This document shows, in pieces, positions 39,565-48,225 of a DNA stretch of 64,000 bases. The notes beneath the pieces were generated by a model. That model was not told the origin of the DNA and did no database searches. It saw only the letters and a list, made by a program, of their open reading frames with translations. Numbering within the stretch: position 1 is the stretch's first letter; the number at the start of each line of letters is the position of its first letter. Position numbers and translations under genes: made by a program. This stretch comes from Gordonia effusa NBRC 100432 (lineage in GTDB: Bacteria; Actinomycetota; Actinomycetes; Mycobacteriales; Mycobacteriaceae), in the NCBI RefSeq assembly GCF_000241305.1, contig NZ_BAEH01000017.1, positions 1-64,000 of the forward strand. The letters are read 5' to 3'.

Positions 39565-40386
39565 ATGGCGCGTAAACCTGGCCCCAGTGTGCCCAAAGCC
39601 CCCCGTAAAACCGGTGGAGTCCCCGCAACCGGCGTCCGCAACATTGACTGGACGATCATCGGCGCCGTCGTCGCGGTGATCGCGCTACTCGTTGGATTGG
39701 GCCTGTGGATCGGCCCGAAGATCATGGACAAGCGGGAAGCCTCCGCCAACGCGGTGCAGACCGTCGAGGAGTTCGTGCCGTCGCCGGAGAATCCGGACCC
39801 GTCGACGAAGATCCCCGGCGTCACGAAGAAGTACTACAAGGCATCGATTCACGTGAAGGCGACTCAGCGCGTCGACTATGACCAGGCGCCGCCATTCGGC
39901 GGCCCCCATGACGAGGTGTGGGCAACCTGCACCGGCATCGTCTACCCGAATCCGCTGCGCAGCGAGAACGCCGTCCACGCGCTGGAACACGGCGCGATAT
40001 GGATCACGTACAACCCGGAGAAGGTGTCGGGGGACGATCTCAACAAGCTCAAGGGCAAGGTGACCGGCCAGCAATTCCTGTTCATGTCACCCTTCCCCGG
40101 TCAGAGCTCGCCCATCTCGCTGCAGAGCTGGGGCCATCAGCTCAAGGTGGATTCACCGACCGATGAGCGAATCAACCAATTCATCACCGCGCTGCGCCGC
40201 AACACCACACCCGGTGTGTATAAGGAGAATCCGCAGGAGGCTGCCTTCCCGGAGACACAGGCGGCATGTGCGGCGATCCCCGGAGCATTCGATCCGTCTA
40301 ACCCGCCGCCGGCCGATCAGGGTAAGCCTGGCCGGGATGCGGTGAAGATGGATGGCACCGGCGCAAGCGTTCAACCTGGCTCGTAA
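39565..40386 (+). CDS. DUF3105 membrane-anchored protein
   Basis: 273-residue protein. A basic N-terminus (MARKPGPSVPKAPRK), one membrane helix (about 29-50), and an extracytoplasmic DUF3105 domain follow. The domain has the typical PFGGPHDEVWATCTGIVYPNPLRSENAVHALEHGAIWI segment, with paired His and Cys residues. A second Cys lies near the C-terminus. Function is unknown. It is followed after eight bases by a DUF305 gene, a common pairing in actinobacteria that suggests a shared metal-related role. Confidence 0.85.
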   Translation: MARKPGPSVPKAPRKTGGVPATGVRNIDWTIIGAVVAVIALLVGLGLWIGPKIMDKREASANAVQTVEEFVPSPENPDPSTKIPGVTKKYYKASIHVKATQRVDYDQAPPFGGPHDEVWATCTGIVYPNPLRSENAVHALEHGAIWITYNPEKVSGDDLNKLKGKVTGQQFLFMSPFPGQSSPISLQSWGHQLKVDSPTDERINQFITALRRNTTPGVYKENPQEAAFPETQAACAAIPGAFDPSNPPPADQGKPGRDAVKMDGTGASVQPGS

Positions 40387-40394
40387 GGACTGAG

Positions 40395-41225
40395 ATGACC
40401 CACACCCCGGACGATTCCACCCAGCCGGCCGAGAACGCCGACATCGAAAAGGATTCGGCCTCAACAGAATCGGAGCCCCGACGCAGCAAAGCTGCCCTGA
40501 TTCTGGGCGCGGTCGCTGTGCTGCTCGTCGGGCTGGGTCTTGGTGTCGGCCTCGGGACCTGGCTGGGATCGGACGACCACGAAGAGGTGCCGGCTGCGAA
40601 CTCCGCCGCGGTCGGATTCGCGCAAGACATGATTCGCCACCACGAGCAGGGCGTCGAGATGGCGACGCTCGCGATCAACAACGGCACCGACCCTCAGGTC
40701 AAGAGCATCGCCTACGACATTCTCACCACCCAGACCAACGAGATCGGCCAGATGCAGTCGTGGTTGACGCGCTGGGGCTACCCGATCATCAATCCCGGTG
40801 AGCCCATGGCATGGATGGGTCATGCCGACGGTCACGACCACGGCGGCGACATGTCGGGGATGCCCGGGATGAGCCCGACAACCGAATCCACTGGGAATCA
40901 CGGTGGGCACGACCATGATTCGACGTCGGCGCCCAATGCCGGCTCAGCGGACGAACCGCCGATGCCCGGGATGGCCACCGACGCCGAGATGGCGAAACTG
41001 CGTGGACTCAAGGGGCGCGAAAGCGACACCTACTTCATGCAGTTGATGCTGCGCCACCACGAGGGCGGCGAGCACATGATGGCGTATGCGGCCGACCCCG
41101 CCAACGTGTCGCAGGCTTACGTGCGCGACCTGGCGTCGGCGATGGCCCGCACCCAGGCCAAGGAGATCACCACGCTCAAAGCGATCCTCGCCGAATACGG
41201 CGCGCCGACGTTGCCGATGAACTGA
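40395..41225 (+). CDS. DUF305 His/Met-rich membrane-anchored protein
   Basis: 276-residue protein with an acidic cytoplasmic N-terminus, one membrane helix (about 33-56) and an external part with two DUF305 motifs. The motifs are FAQDMIRHHEQGVEMA and FMQLMLRHHEGGEHMM. Between them is a linker rich in His, Met and Gly (GHADGHDHGGDMSGMPGM, GNHGGHDHD). DUF305 proteins of the CopM type bind copper, and the His/Met content fits metal binding; the specific metal is an inference. It is the second gene of the DUF3105-DUF305 operon and ends just before a palindromic repeat that probably terminates it. Confidence 0.85.
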   Translation: MTHTPDDSTQPAENADIEKDSASTESEPRRSKAALILGAVAVLLVGLGLGVGLGTWLGSDDHEEVPAANSAAVGFAQDMIRHHEQGVEMATLAINNGTDPQVKSIAYDILTTQTNEIGQMQSWLTRWGYPIINPGEPMAWMGHADGHDHGGDMSGMPGMSPTTESTGNHGGHDHDSTSAPNAGSADEPPMPGMATDAEMAKLRGLKGRESDTYFMQLMLRHHEGGEHMMAYAADPANVSQAYVRDLASAMARTQAKEITTLKAILAEYGAPTLPMN

Positions 41226-41250
41226 CCGGCCCGCAAACCCCACCTATTCC

Positions 41251-41321
41251 GCAAACCCCACCTGCGCGGACGTTCCCGACCCTATTTTCGGGTCGGGAAC
41301 GTCCGCGCGAGTCGGGTTTGC
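41251..41321. repeat. 71-nt palindromic element, copy 1 (probable bidirectional terminator)
   Basis: Between convergent DUF305 and DUF1304 genes. Ends are gcaaaccccac and gtcgggtttgc; the centre is a long stem (gcgcggacgttcccgacc pairing with ggtcgggaacgtccgcgc) with a small T-rich loop. An extra half copy of the left end precedes it at 41231-41250. Copies at 48310, 62010 and 63671 have the same length. Confidence 0.85.
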
Positions 41322-41335
41322 GAGTGGGGCGGTGA

Positions 41336-41719
41336 CTACACCAGCGCTATGGCCAGCAGTACGCAACCGATCGCTGGCGGCACGAGCTGCTTCAACGCGG
41401 CCGACGCCTTCGACGGATCGGAAAGCAGAAGCACCAAGCCGGCCGCGACCATGCTGCCCGCACCAGCAAACACCAGCGCTGAGCCGACATCTTTTGTGCC
41501 GCAAGCGATTACGACAATGCCCACCGCGATCAGGATGGCGAGGAAGAGGTTGTAGAAGCCTTGGTTGAAGGCCAGCGGCTTTGTCGCGTTCGCTTCTTCC
41601 TCGGTTGTCCCGAAGACAGCCCGCACCGAGCGCGAGGTCCACGCTATCGACTCCATGTAGAAGATGTAGACGTGAATGAGGGCCGCGAGGCCTGCGAAGA
41701 CTAGTCCGGCAATAAGCAC
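41336..41719 (-). CDS. DUF1304 membrane protein
   Basis: 127-residue integral membrane protein with four hydrophobic segments. It carries the family's HVYIFYMESIAW and FNQGFYNLFLA motifs. The GTG at 41717-41719 is chosen because the family starts immediately before the first membrane helix; the open frame extends 66 codons upstream without similarity. Function is unknown. It is divergent from the Pycsar cassette. Confidence 0.85.
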   Translation of the reverse strand: MLIAGLVFAGLAALIHVYIFYMESIAWTSRSVRAVFGTTEEEANATKPLAFNQGFYNLFLAILIAVGIVVIACGTKDVGSALVFAGAGSMVAAGLVLLLSDPSKASAALKQLVPPAIGCVLLAIALV

Positions 41720-41889
41720 GGATGAAGTGTAATCCCTGGGTGGACCGTCGAATCTCGCACTGGCTAGGACCGTTCGAAACGGCACTAACGAAGCACGTAT
41801 CGCTCTAGCTATCCTCGCGCGTCCACGGTGAATTGAGGTAACCCACCTCAGCTGAGCCGACGCGCCCGGGTCGTCGATCGCAGCACTAG

Positions 41890-42831
41890 ATGTTGAGCCC
41901 CCAAAGGCCGACGACACTACATATTGCGTCCAGCCGGCGTGTCACCATGACTTCGAGCTCTTGTCGCAGTAAGTTGACCCGTAACACGAGTGGTCCTCAA
42001 GCTGACGGGATCGCCACCGAACCGGAAGCACGCCGCATGTTCACAAAGCAGGTCATGGGCGACAGAATCGCCCGAGATTTCGACCATCGTAGAAGCGGTA
42101 CATTTGACAGTTCAATTGTTGCAAGCGGACATGTCGCTACGCGCTCTTTGGGACATCCTGAATTCGAAAATCTTCGCCCCGGGCAACGCCGAACCATTCC
42201 GCTGGTCGCAGTATTTCTAGACCTTACAAACTTCACAGGTCGTACATTCTGGGACCACCAAGACGAGGTCGCGGACTTAGCCCACGCGACACTGACCGGC
42301 TTCATAGAGATAGTAAGCAGTTTTGGCGGTTTTCCACTGGGGCTGCGCGGCGACGGACTCTTCGCGGGTTTCGGCGTGGGCGACACTGAATTCTCTGCCG
42401 CGATGTCGCTGAGCGCATGCGCATTTGCGCTCGACACGGTCGAAACTGTCGTAAACCCTTGGCTAAAGCAATCCGGTCTCGCATCAGTGCAGGCGCGAGC
42501 AGGGTTGGATTATGGCCCGATCACTTTCGTGAGATCAGGAAATTCCGAACACAGCGAAATTAACCCGATTGGTTTCGCTGCCAACTTCGCAGCGAAGTGC
42601 GAGAAGAAGGCCAATTCGTGGGAGATCGTTGTAGGACAGGGGCTCGCCGACATACTCCCCGACTTTGCGTACTTTAGCCACCACGAAGATTCGCCACAGT
42701 ATTATTCGCGCGACAACGAGAAACGTGAGTACAGATTCTTCAAATATCGATGGCGAAACACTCTCCATCACCTGGACGAGGTGGCGGAGACTTTGAACAA
42801 TACGCCGACCAGCGAAATTGCCAGGATATAG
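41890..42831 (+). CDS. Class III nucleotidyl cyclase of Pycsar type (PycC-like)
   Basis: 313-residue protein with a class III adenylate/guanylate-cyclase-like domain (about 105-260). The first metal-binding Asp is Asp111 in VFLDLTNFTGRTF and the second Asp155 in LRGDGLFAGFG. Later come ARAGLDYGPITF and NPIGFAANFAAKCEKKA. PycC enzymes make cCMP or cUMP on phage infection; this is the closest known family given the compact size and the DUF5706 effector encoded two genes downstream. Which nucleotide it makes cannot be read here. The N-terminal 50 residues may be over-called: ATGs at 41947 and 42034 are alternatives and none has a clear ribosome site. GC content is visibly lower than in the flanking core genes. 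The C-terminus ends ARI, not Gly. Confidence 0.8.
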   Translation: MLSPQRPTTLHIASSRRVTMTSSSCRSKLTRNTSGPQADGIATEPEARRMFTKQVMGDRIARDFDHRRSGTFDSSIVASGHVATRSLGHPEFENLRPGQRRTIPLVAVFLDLTNFTGRTFWDHQDEVADLAHATLTGFIEIVSSFGGFPLGLRGDGLFAGFGVGDTEFSAAMSLSACAFALDTVETVVNPWLKQSGLASVQARAGLDYGPITFVRSGNSEHSEINPIGFAANFAAKCEKKANSWEIVVGQGLADILPDFAYFSHHEDSPQYYSRDNEKREYRFFKYRWRNTLHHLDEVAETLNNTPTSEIARI

Positions 42832-42841
42832 GGGACAAGAA

Positions 42842-43459
42842 ATGTCAATGCCAGCATTACTAAGCCATTTCGGTATCAATAGAGCTAGATTTGTGACTCA
42901 ATCGGGGCGGATCGTATTCGACGGCGTCTCTCGAACCTCGTCGAATGGATACTCGCACAGTGAGCACGGCACTGTTACCCCAGTCAATCCTCACACATTC
43001 CACGGCGGCGTCGATGAGCCGGACGATGCGGAGAAGAAGGCACCAGACTGGTGGAATGAAGGGCCCGCGATCAACCGACACAAGAAGGCTATGTCTGAGT
43101 CTTTTCCGCAGTTTGTTTTCTACTCAGCCGATAACGGTCGCGGACCTTTCTGGGTTGGTGATATCGACACTGGCCGTGGTCGATTCACAATCGGAGTGAT
43201 TCTCCGCCGAGAGGGTGGTTTACCCAGCGTGCTGGTACTCAAGGGCGGACAGCTCGGCGCACGAGCCGGTCGTAGATGGATCAAATCTCCACACCTATAT
43301 ACGAGCGGCAATATCTGCGTCGCCGACCAGAGTGACTGGGACCCGGAAAGAGACACAGTCGCAACAGTGACGGCGTGGGCCGCACACTGGCTGGCGGCGT
43401 ACACCGAATGGCGGTTCGCGCGCAATTGGCCGGTCGAAGGATTCGCGATGCCGGCGTAG
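42842..43459 (+). CDS. E2 ubiquitin-conjugating-like protein in a Pycsar cassette
   Basis: 205-residue protein from an ATG with a good ribosome site (aggggacaag). The C-terminal half has the hallmark of bacterial E2-like domains: SPHLYTSGNICVAD with His151 and a candidate catalytic Cys159. SDWDP, the AWAAHWLAAYTEW helix and NWPVEG follow. This pattern resembles E2-like domains of type II CBASS (Cap2 and E2-only forms). No E1, JAB peptidase or ubiquitin-like gene is present in the window, so this is an E2-only arrangement. It sits between the cyclase and the membrane effector. It may conjugate or otherwise regulate the cyclase. Role is an inference; the fold call is from motifs. Confidence 0.7.
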   Translation: MSMPALLSHFGINRARFVTQSGRIVFDGVSRTSSNGYSHSEHGTVTPVNPHTFHGGVDEPDDAEKKAPDWWNEGPAINRHKKAMSESFPQFVFYSADNGRGPFWVGDIDTGRGRFTIGVILRREGGLPSVLVLKGGQLGARAGRRWIKSPHLYTSGNICVADQSDWDPERDTVATVTAWAAHWLAAYTEWRFARNWPVEGFAMPA

Positions 43460-43566
43460 CTCAATGCTAGGCACCTTTAGTCGGAATACCTGTCGCATGA
43501 CATGCAGTGAGGTGTCGCTCGGTTGTCCGTTCTTATATTGATTGAGATGTTCAGGAGTACCTCGCA

Positions 43567-44058
43567 GTGACCCCAGATTCCTCCCCCCTGGAAGAAACGA
43601 TGTTGGCCGAAGCGCGCATAGATGTCGCGCAGGCCGACCATAAAGCAACGCTCATCCTCACCATGCTTGGAGTTGGTGGTGGTGCACTGCTGGCCGGCGT
43701 ACTTGCCGGAAGTTGGAAGCCAGCCTATTACAACGCAGTGGGTGAAGTTGTGTGGTGGTTCGCTGCCGCCGCAGCGGCTGGATCATTGGTCGCTGCTGCT
43801 GCCGCCGTGTGGCCGCGCTGGAAGAAGAATGACTCCAATGGGCACGTTTTCTACTGGGGCCACGTTGCAACGCACACAGATGTCACTGCACTCGGGGTCA
43901 CTCTCGATCACCAGCAGGCGCAAAGATCGGATCGAACCCGCTACCAACTATTCGAGCTGTCTCATATCGTCGCCAAAAAGTATCGATGCGTGCGCGCCGC
44001 TATGATCCTTGCGGGTCTCGCCGGGGCTGTCTTTGGCCTCGCGGCATTGATTGGTTGA
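43567..44058 (+). CDS. Pycsar membrane effector (DUF5706/PycTM-like)
   Basis: 163-residue protein, GTG start at 43567 with aggag 10 bases before it. The N-terminal helix ADHKATLILTMLGVGGGALLAGVL matches the start of DUF5706 effectors. Two further hydrophobic segments (about 58-80 and 137-160) complete a three-helix membrane protein with a soluble loop (about 83-135). Known PycTM proteins disrupt the membrane when they bind the cyclic pyrimidine signal. It lies 107 bases after the E2-like gene in the same direction. Its last residue is Gly. Confidence 0.78.
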   Translation: MTPDSSPLEETMLAEARIDVAQADHKATLILTMLGVGGGALLAGVLAGSWKPAYYNAVGEVVWWFAAAAAAGSLVAAAAAVWPRWKKNDSNGHVFYWGHVATHTDVTALGVTLDHQQAQRSDRTRYQLFELSHIVAKKYRCVRAAMILAGLAGAVFGLAALIG

Positions 44059-44346
44059 TCAGCTTCAACCAATCAGGATTAGTAGTGTTACTATCTTATG
44101 CTCACGTAAGAGGGTGCAAACACACGGCCGAGGATTTGCGGCGACCAACCTTGAGAACCACGGTGTGCGCAATATCTCCTTGGGCACGCGATAGAAGTAG
44201 ACGATGCACTCAACCGGGAGTACAGGCAGGCAGGGCTACTAACGTACCAATGTCCGCACGGGCCGTCACTCCTTCAGCAACACCAAATCCCGCCAAGCCC
44301 ACTACCTTACAGCACGGGCATGGCGCGTATGCAGGGCCCGAAACTG
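44059..44346. other. Gap between Pycsar effector and tRNA-Arg
   Basis: This 288-base stretch is lower in GC (for example gtgttactatcttatgctca) and has no convincing open frame, hairpin or promoter. It probably contains the terminator of the cassette and a decayed boundary sequence. I searched by eye for a copy of the tRNA 3' end here and on the far side of the cassette and found none. Confidence 0.5.
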
Positions 44347-44419
44347 TGCCCCCGGTAGGATTCGAACCTACGGCCTTCCGCTCCGGAGGCGGACGCTCTA
44401 TCCCCTGAGCTACGGGGGC
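44347..44419 (-). tRNA. tRNA-Arg (anticodon CCG)
   Basis: The minus strand folds into a full cloverleaf. The acceptor is GCCCCCG/CGGGGGC, the D stem GCTC/GAGC and the anticodon stem TCCGC/GCGGA. The loop is CTCCGGA, giving anticodon CCG, and the T arm is GTAGG-TTCGAAT-CCTAC. The CCA end is not encoded. The 3' end points toward the Pycsar cassette, as for tRNA genes used as integration sites. Confidence 0.97.
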
Positions 44420-44495
44420 TCTTGGGCGAAACAAAGCCTAGCGCACCGCAAGCCCGCTACCCAAAACGCGGGGTCGGCGTTTCACCCATCTGCGC

Positions 44496-46898
44496 TCAGA
44501 CCAGAACCGTCGATGCCGCGTCCACGTGCGCGTATCGCTCCGGAACACAGGTCAGGACAATAACTTGCGAATGTTTACCCGCCTGGGTCAGGACGTCGGC
44601 CATCGTCTCCGTCCGTCCGCTGTCGCTATTACCCAGCGCGTCGTCGATGATGACCGGAACGCCGTCATCCTCGTCGACCAGCATCGCGCACGCCAGTCGC
44701 GCCACTAGGCCAAGTTGTTCGCGCGCACCACCTGACAGCGACTCGTACGGCACTGTCACACCGCCGACCGTGCGCGATGTGATGGTCAGGTCGTCATCGA
44801 CCGCGAATCGCACACCGTCGCCAAATAGCGGCCCACTTAGCTCTTCGAGACGCTTGCGGAAGGGATCGGCATACCTCGCGTGCGACTGTTGCCGCTTGCC
44901 CTGCAGCGTTGTGAACAACATCTGCGCTGCCGCCGCACGTTCAGTTACCCGAGATAGCGCATGCTCGGCGTCCTCCAACTCGGCTGCGGCGTCGTTCAGT
45001 TCATCAAGACGATTATCGGTGCGGCACACCTCGATTCGTGTCGACGTGGTGAGCACTTCTCGTTCCAAAGCGCCGATCTCTCGATCCAACGCCGCCAACT
45101 GCCCGTCGAGAACGCCTCGTCGACGATCTAGATCTGCGACGGCCAGCAACTCCAACTCCGCGCTCGTCTTCGCGACGACCCGCTCCGCCGCGACCTTGCC
45201 GGTCACCGCCTCGGCGGCCACCTGCTCAGCCTGCGCATCGGTCAATTCGGCTTCCGCCGAAGCGATCTGGCCGCGTAACTCGTCGATGTCGGTGTGGATG
45301 CGCGCCAATTCGGCATTGGCCGATTGCGCGGCCGCGCGATGCTCGCGCTCCACCGACCGCTGAGCGGCAAGTCGGCGTTCCACCTCGGCCACGACGGAAG
45401 CCCCCTCGACCGAACCCGGAGCCGCCAACTCCGCCGACAACGCGGAGACTCGACGAGTCAGTTCCGCGCGTTCGTCGGCGCGGCCTTCCATTTGTGCCAG
45501 CGACTCCAAACCGTGTGCCGTACAGAGGCTTCGCGCCTCCTCGGAAAGGATGTCCACGCGTCGCGCCAACGCCTCCGTGTCGGCAGCTGTCTTAATAGTC
45601 ACCCGAACCACACCGTCGACTTCGACGATGGACTCGCCTGTCCCGGTACGGAATTGCGCATTGGTCACCGCCTCATCGCCGACCATCACCGGCTGATCAC
45701 CCAACGCCTCGACCGAGAACGACGCCGCGGCCGACTCCCACCGCGCCGTGGTTGTCTCCAGATCACGAGCGAGCTGTCGAGACCGCGTCAGCACCTGGGC
45801 GTCAACATTGTTCTCGGCCAACGCCGTTTGGGCAGCGGCAAGTTGGCCCTGGACGGCCGCAACCTTAGCCGCGAGCTGCGTATCCACCGCTGCACGCGCA
45901 GCAGCGAGTTCACCTTCGGCGGCAAGCGCTTCTGCTGTAGCGGCATCGGCTAGTGTCGTCGCCTCGTCGCGCCGGCGCACCGCTCCGGCCTCCCGCTCGC
46001 GCAGTGCGACTAGCCGCGCACGTCGACCATTCCGTTCTCGCACGTCACGTTCCGCGTACGCGACGGTCGCTACGGCGAGTTTCAATGATTTCTGAGCGCT
46101 CGCATACGCCTCACGAACGGAAGCCGCCGCCGCGAGCTGCTCATCGACTTCCGCACCTTCGGCCCGGTGCAACTCGGCGCTGTGTGCCAACTCTTTCTTA
46201 CGGATCAGGGCGGACTCCAGCGTGGCTGCATCCTGGGCCACCGCTTCGATGCCGCGGGCGCGCGCCGCGTAGGCCGCGCGCGCCACGCTCGCCCGCTGCT
46301 GCGCACCAGCTAGCTCACCGGTCGGACGTCCAGCCTTTTCGGTGTAGTAGCGGCAGTATTCGGCGGTCACCGCGGCCAGCAACTCCTCGGACCCACCATC
46401 AGCAACCTCGACCGAGCCGACGGCACGATCCAGCGCCCTGGTCAAAGCCGCACTGCCGGTGGCCTCTAGCAGCTCAGGATCGTCGGATTGCATCAATCGA
46501 ACCGCTCGAAATAGCGCCAAATCCATTGCGCCCGAAAGCAATTCCTTTGCCCGCGCTTCCGCGTCCCGACCGCTGTGTTGTTCCGGTGACGGTGCATGGA
46601 CAGTCAACTCAGTACCGACCGAACGATTGAAACGCTTGAAGTACGTGAAATGCCACCCGCCAGAACTGATCTCAGCCTCGACCTCGGTCCCGACGTCGCG
46701 ACCCGACGGTGCTAGCGCTTTCACCCCACGTGATTTCGACGACGCGGGTATTTCCAACAATGCGTCAAGCGCCTCGATCATCGACGACTTGCCCGCCTCA
46801 TTGCGTCCGGCGACCACGGTGACCCCTGAGTCGGCGAAGATGACCTCGCGATCGTCGATGCCTCGAAAGTTCTTCAGCCGCAGGCGATGAAGCTTCAT
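44496..46898 (-). CDS. SbcC/YhaN-like ATPase
   Basis: 800-residue SMC-like ATPase. The N-terminal Walker A is GRNEAGKSS (31-39) and the C-terminal ABC signature is SLSGGAREQLGLVARLA, followed by Walker B VIIDDALGNSD. A long Ala/Glu/Arg-rich coiled coil (about 190-690) lies between. No CxxC zinc hook is visible in the coiled coil, which points to the YhaN-like subgroup and away from true SbcC or Rad50. It overlaps the metallophosphatase gene by four bases, forming an SbcCD-like DNA end-processing pair equivalent to Rv1277/Rv1278 of M. tuberculosis. Confidence 0.85.
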   Translation of the reverse strand: MKLHRLRLKNFRGIDDREVIFADSGVTVVAGRNEAGKSSMIEALDALLEIPASSKSRGVKALAPSGRDVGTEVEAEISSGGWHFTYFKRFNRSVGTELTVHAPSPEQHSGRDAEARAKELLSGAMDLALFRAVRLMQSDDPELLEATGSAALTRALDRAVGSVEVADGGSEELLAAVTAEYCRYYTEKAGRPTGELAGAQQRASVARAAYAARARGIEAVAQDAATLESALIRKKELAHSAELHRAEGAEVDEQLAAAASVREAYASAQKSLKLAVATVAYAERDVRERNGRRARLVALREREAGAVRRRDEATTLADAATAEALAAEGELAAARAAVDTQLAAKVAAVQGQLAAAQTALAENNVDAQVLTRSRQLARDLETTTARWESAAASFSVEALGDQPVMVGDEAVTNAQFRTGTGESIVEVDGVVRVTIKTAADTEALARRVDILSEEARSLCTAHGLESLAQMEGRADERAELTRRVSALSAELAAPGSVEGASVVAEVERRLAAQRSVEREHRAAAQSANAELARIHTDIDELRGQIASAEAELTDAQAEQVAAEAVTGKVAAERVVAKTSAELELLAVADLDRRRGVLDGQLAALDREIGALEREVLTTSTRIEVCRTDNRLDELNDAAAELEDAEHALSRVTERAAAAQMLFTTLQGKRQQSHARYADPFRKRLEELSGPLFGDGVRFAVDDDLTITSRTVGGVTVPYESLSGGAREQLGLVARLACAMLVDEDDGVPVIIDDALGNSDSGRTETMADVLTQAGKHSQVIVLTCVPERYAHVDAASTVLV

Positions 46899-48181
46899 GT
46901 GGGCTCTCCCCCACCGCGTGCCGACAGTCGCGCGAGTAAGGCGAGAGCTCCACGCGCGGTAACCGCGTCCGCGTCGGCGCCGCCTGCGCGCTCAACCAAT
47001 TCCTCGGCCGCCCGCGCGGCGTACCCCCGCAGACCGAAGCCGTCGATATCGTCGGCGTCGGCGACCACCACCAGATCGTCGTGCGCGTCCCACCGGCGAA
47101 ATGCGGCGAACCGATCGGCAGCGGTCTCCAAGATGCGTTGCAATTCAACATGTTCGACCACGGAGATGGTTCCAACAAGTGCCACCTGTACCACGACGCG
47201 GGACTTGTCGGCGATTTCATCGAGACGCTTCTCGAGATCGGCGACATCGGCGGCCGACGTGATGTCATGGCGGATAGACACGAATGACCACTGCCCCACC
47301 CGGTGCGGCGTTACATCGACGGCGCTACCGCCCGCACCGCGCGTCAGTGTCACCGCCAGGACCGAGCCCGGCTCGGCTTCGACGTTGTCGAAATTGGTGA
47401 CCTCCTGCGCACCCGAATACCAGATGCGGCCAGAACCGCCGATCTGGGTGACCGAGTGCCGATCACCAAGTGCCACATAGTCGATGGTCTGGTCGGCGAA
47501 TGCCTGTTCGAGCAGGCCGGTCTCGACCAGCGAGGGGGCCGAACCAGGACTGAGCGCGTCGGTCGCGCCATGCCCGACGACGATGCGAATCCGGTCAGTC
47601 GGATCGAGTTGACCCACCTGCGCTCCGACCAGGTCCGTCAGCGGTGCCTTATGCGACCACGGGGCGACGACCAACTCGGCATCGTCGGAAACTTCCACCA
47701 CGCCGGGCTTGGAAAGCACCGTCACATTACTTGGGCACCGCGTTCGGAAGGTCTCCGACCGGTAGACCCCGGCTGCGTCGAAGGGATCGTGGTTGCCGGG
47801 CAACAGATACACCGGAACGGTGAATTCGCCTAGCCGGTCGAGCGTTTGGGTGATCAGCCTGGCTGAGACGCGATGGTCCTCGAAGACGTCGCCGCATACC
47901 ACGACGAACTGCGCACCCGACGACGCTGCCAGGTCCCCAATCCGCCCGACCGCGTCTAGGCGCGCCGCGGTATAGGCATGCTGAGCATCGGCCGACAGGT
48001 ACTTTCGGGTCATCCCCAGCTGCCAGTCGGCGGTGTGCAAGAACGAGACCCGACGCTCGGGCTGTGCAGCCGAACCAGGCCGACCGGCATCGACGACGGC
48101 ATTCGGGGCGAGCGCACCCGCGGGGGCGTCGGCCGTATCGACATCGTCGAAGAGCGACCACTGCAAAGCCGGTTCCGCCAT
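46895..48181 (-). CDS. SbcD/YhaO-like metallophosphoesterase nuclease
   Basis: 428-residue calcineurin-like phosphoesterase. Metal-binding motifs are HTADWQLG, VVVCGDVFEDH, LLPGNHDPFD, VVGHGATD and ALGDRHS, in the order of Mre11/SbcD nucleases. An N-terminal tail of about 45 residues precedes the domain. The ATG at 48179-48181 is preferred to a GTG one codon upstream because aggaggt is six bases before it. It overlaps the ATPase gene by four bases (ATGA). DNA substrate is inferred from the pairing. Confidence 0.87.
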   Translation of the reverse strand: MAEPALQWSLFDDVDTADAPAGALAPNAVVDAGRPGSAAQPERRVSFLHTADWQLGMTRKYLSADAQHAYTAARLDAVGRIGDLAASSGAQFVVVCGDVFEDHRVSARLITQTLDRLGEFTVPVYLLPGNHDPFDAAGVYRSETFRTRCPSNVTVLSKPGVVEVSDDAELVVAPWSHKAPLTDLVGAQVGQLDPTDRIRIVVGHGATDALSPGSAPSLVETGLLEQAFADQTIDYVALGDRHSVTQIGGSGRIWYSGAQEVTNFDNVEAEPGSVLAVTLTRGAGGSAVDVTPHRVGQWSFVSIRHDITSAADVADLEKRLDEIADKSRVVVQVALVGTISVVEHVELQRILETAADRFAAFRRWDAHDDLVVVADADDIDGFGLRGYAARAAEELVERAGGADADAVTARGALALLARLSARGGGEPT

Positions 48182-48225
48182 CACTCACCTCCTGCATCGA
48201 CTCGTCCACTGCGGCACTACGAGCT

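Noticed and set aside
41890-44058. CBASS as the identity of the defence cassette
   Set aside because: The nucleotide enzyme is a class III cyclase and not a CD-NTase, and the effector is DUF5706-like; only the E2-like gene is shared with CBASS.
41720-44346. Direct repeat of the tRNA-Arg 3' end flanking the Pycsar cassette
   Set aside because: I looked for gcccccggtaggattcgaa-like sequence between DUF1304 and the cyclase gene and near 44059-44346 and found only short chance matches.
44496-48181. SbcCD-like pair as part of the defence island
   Set aside because: The pair has normal base composition, overlapping genes and equivalents (Rv1277/Rv1278) in M. tuberculosis, so it is more likely core DNA repair than an island component.
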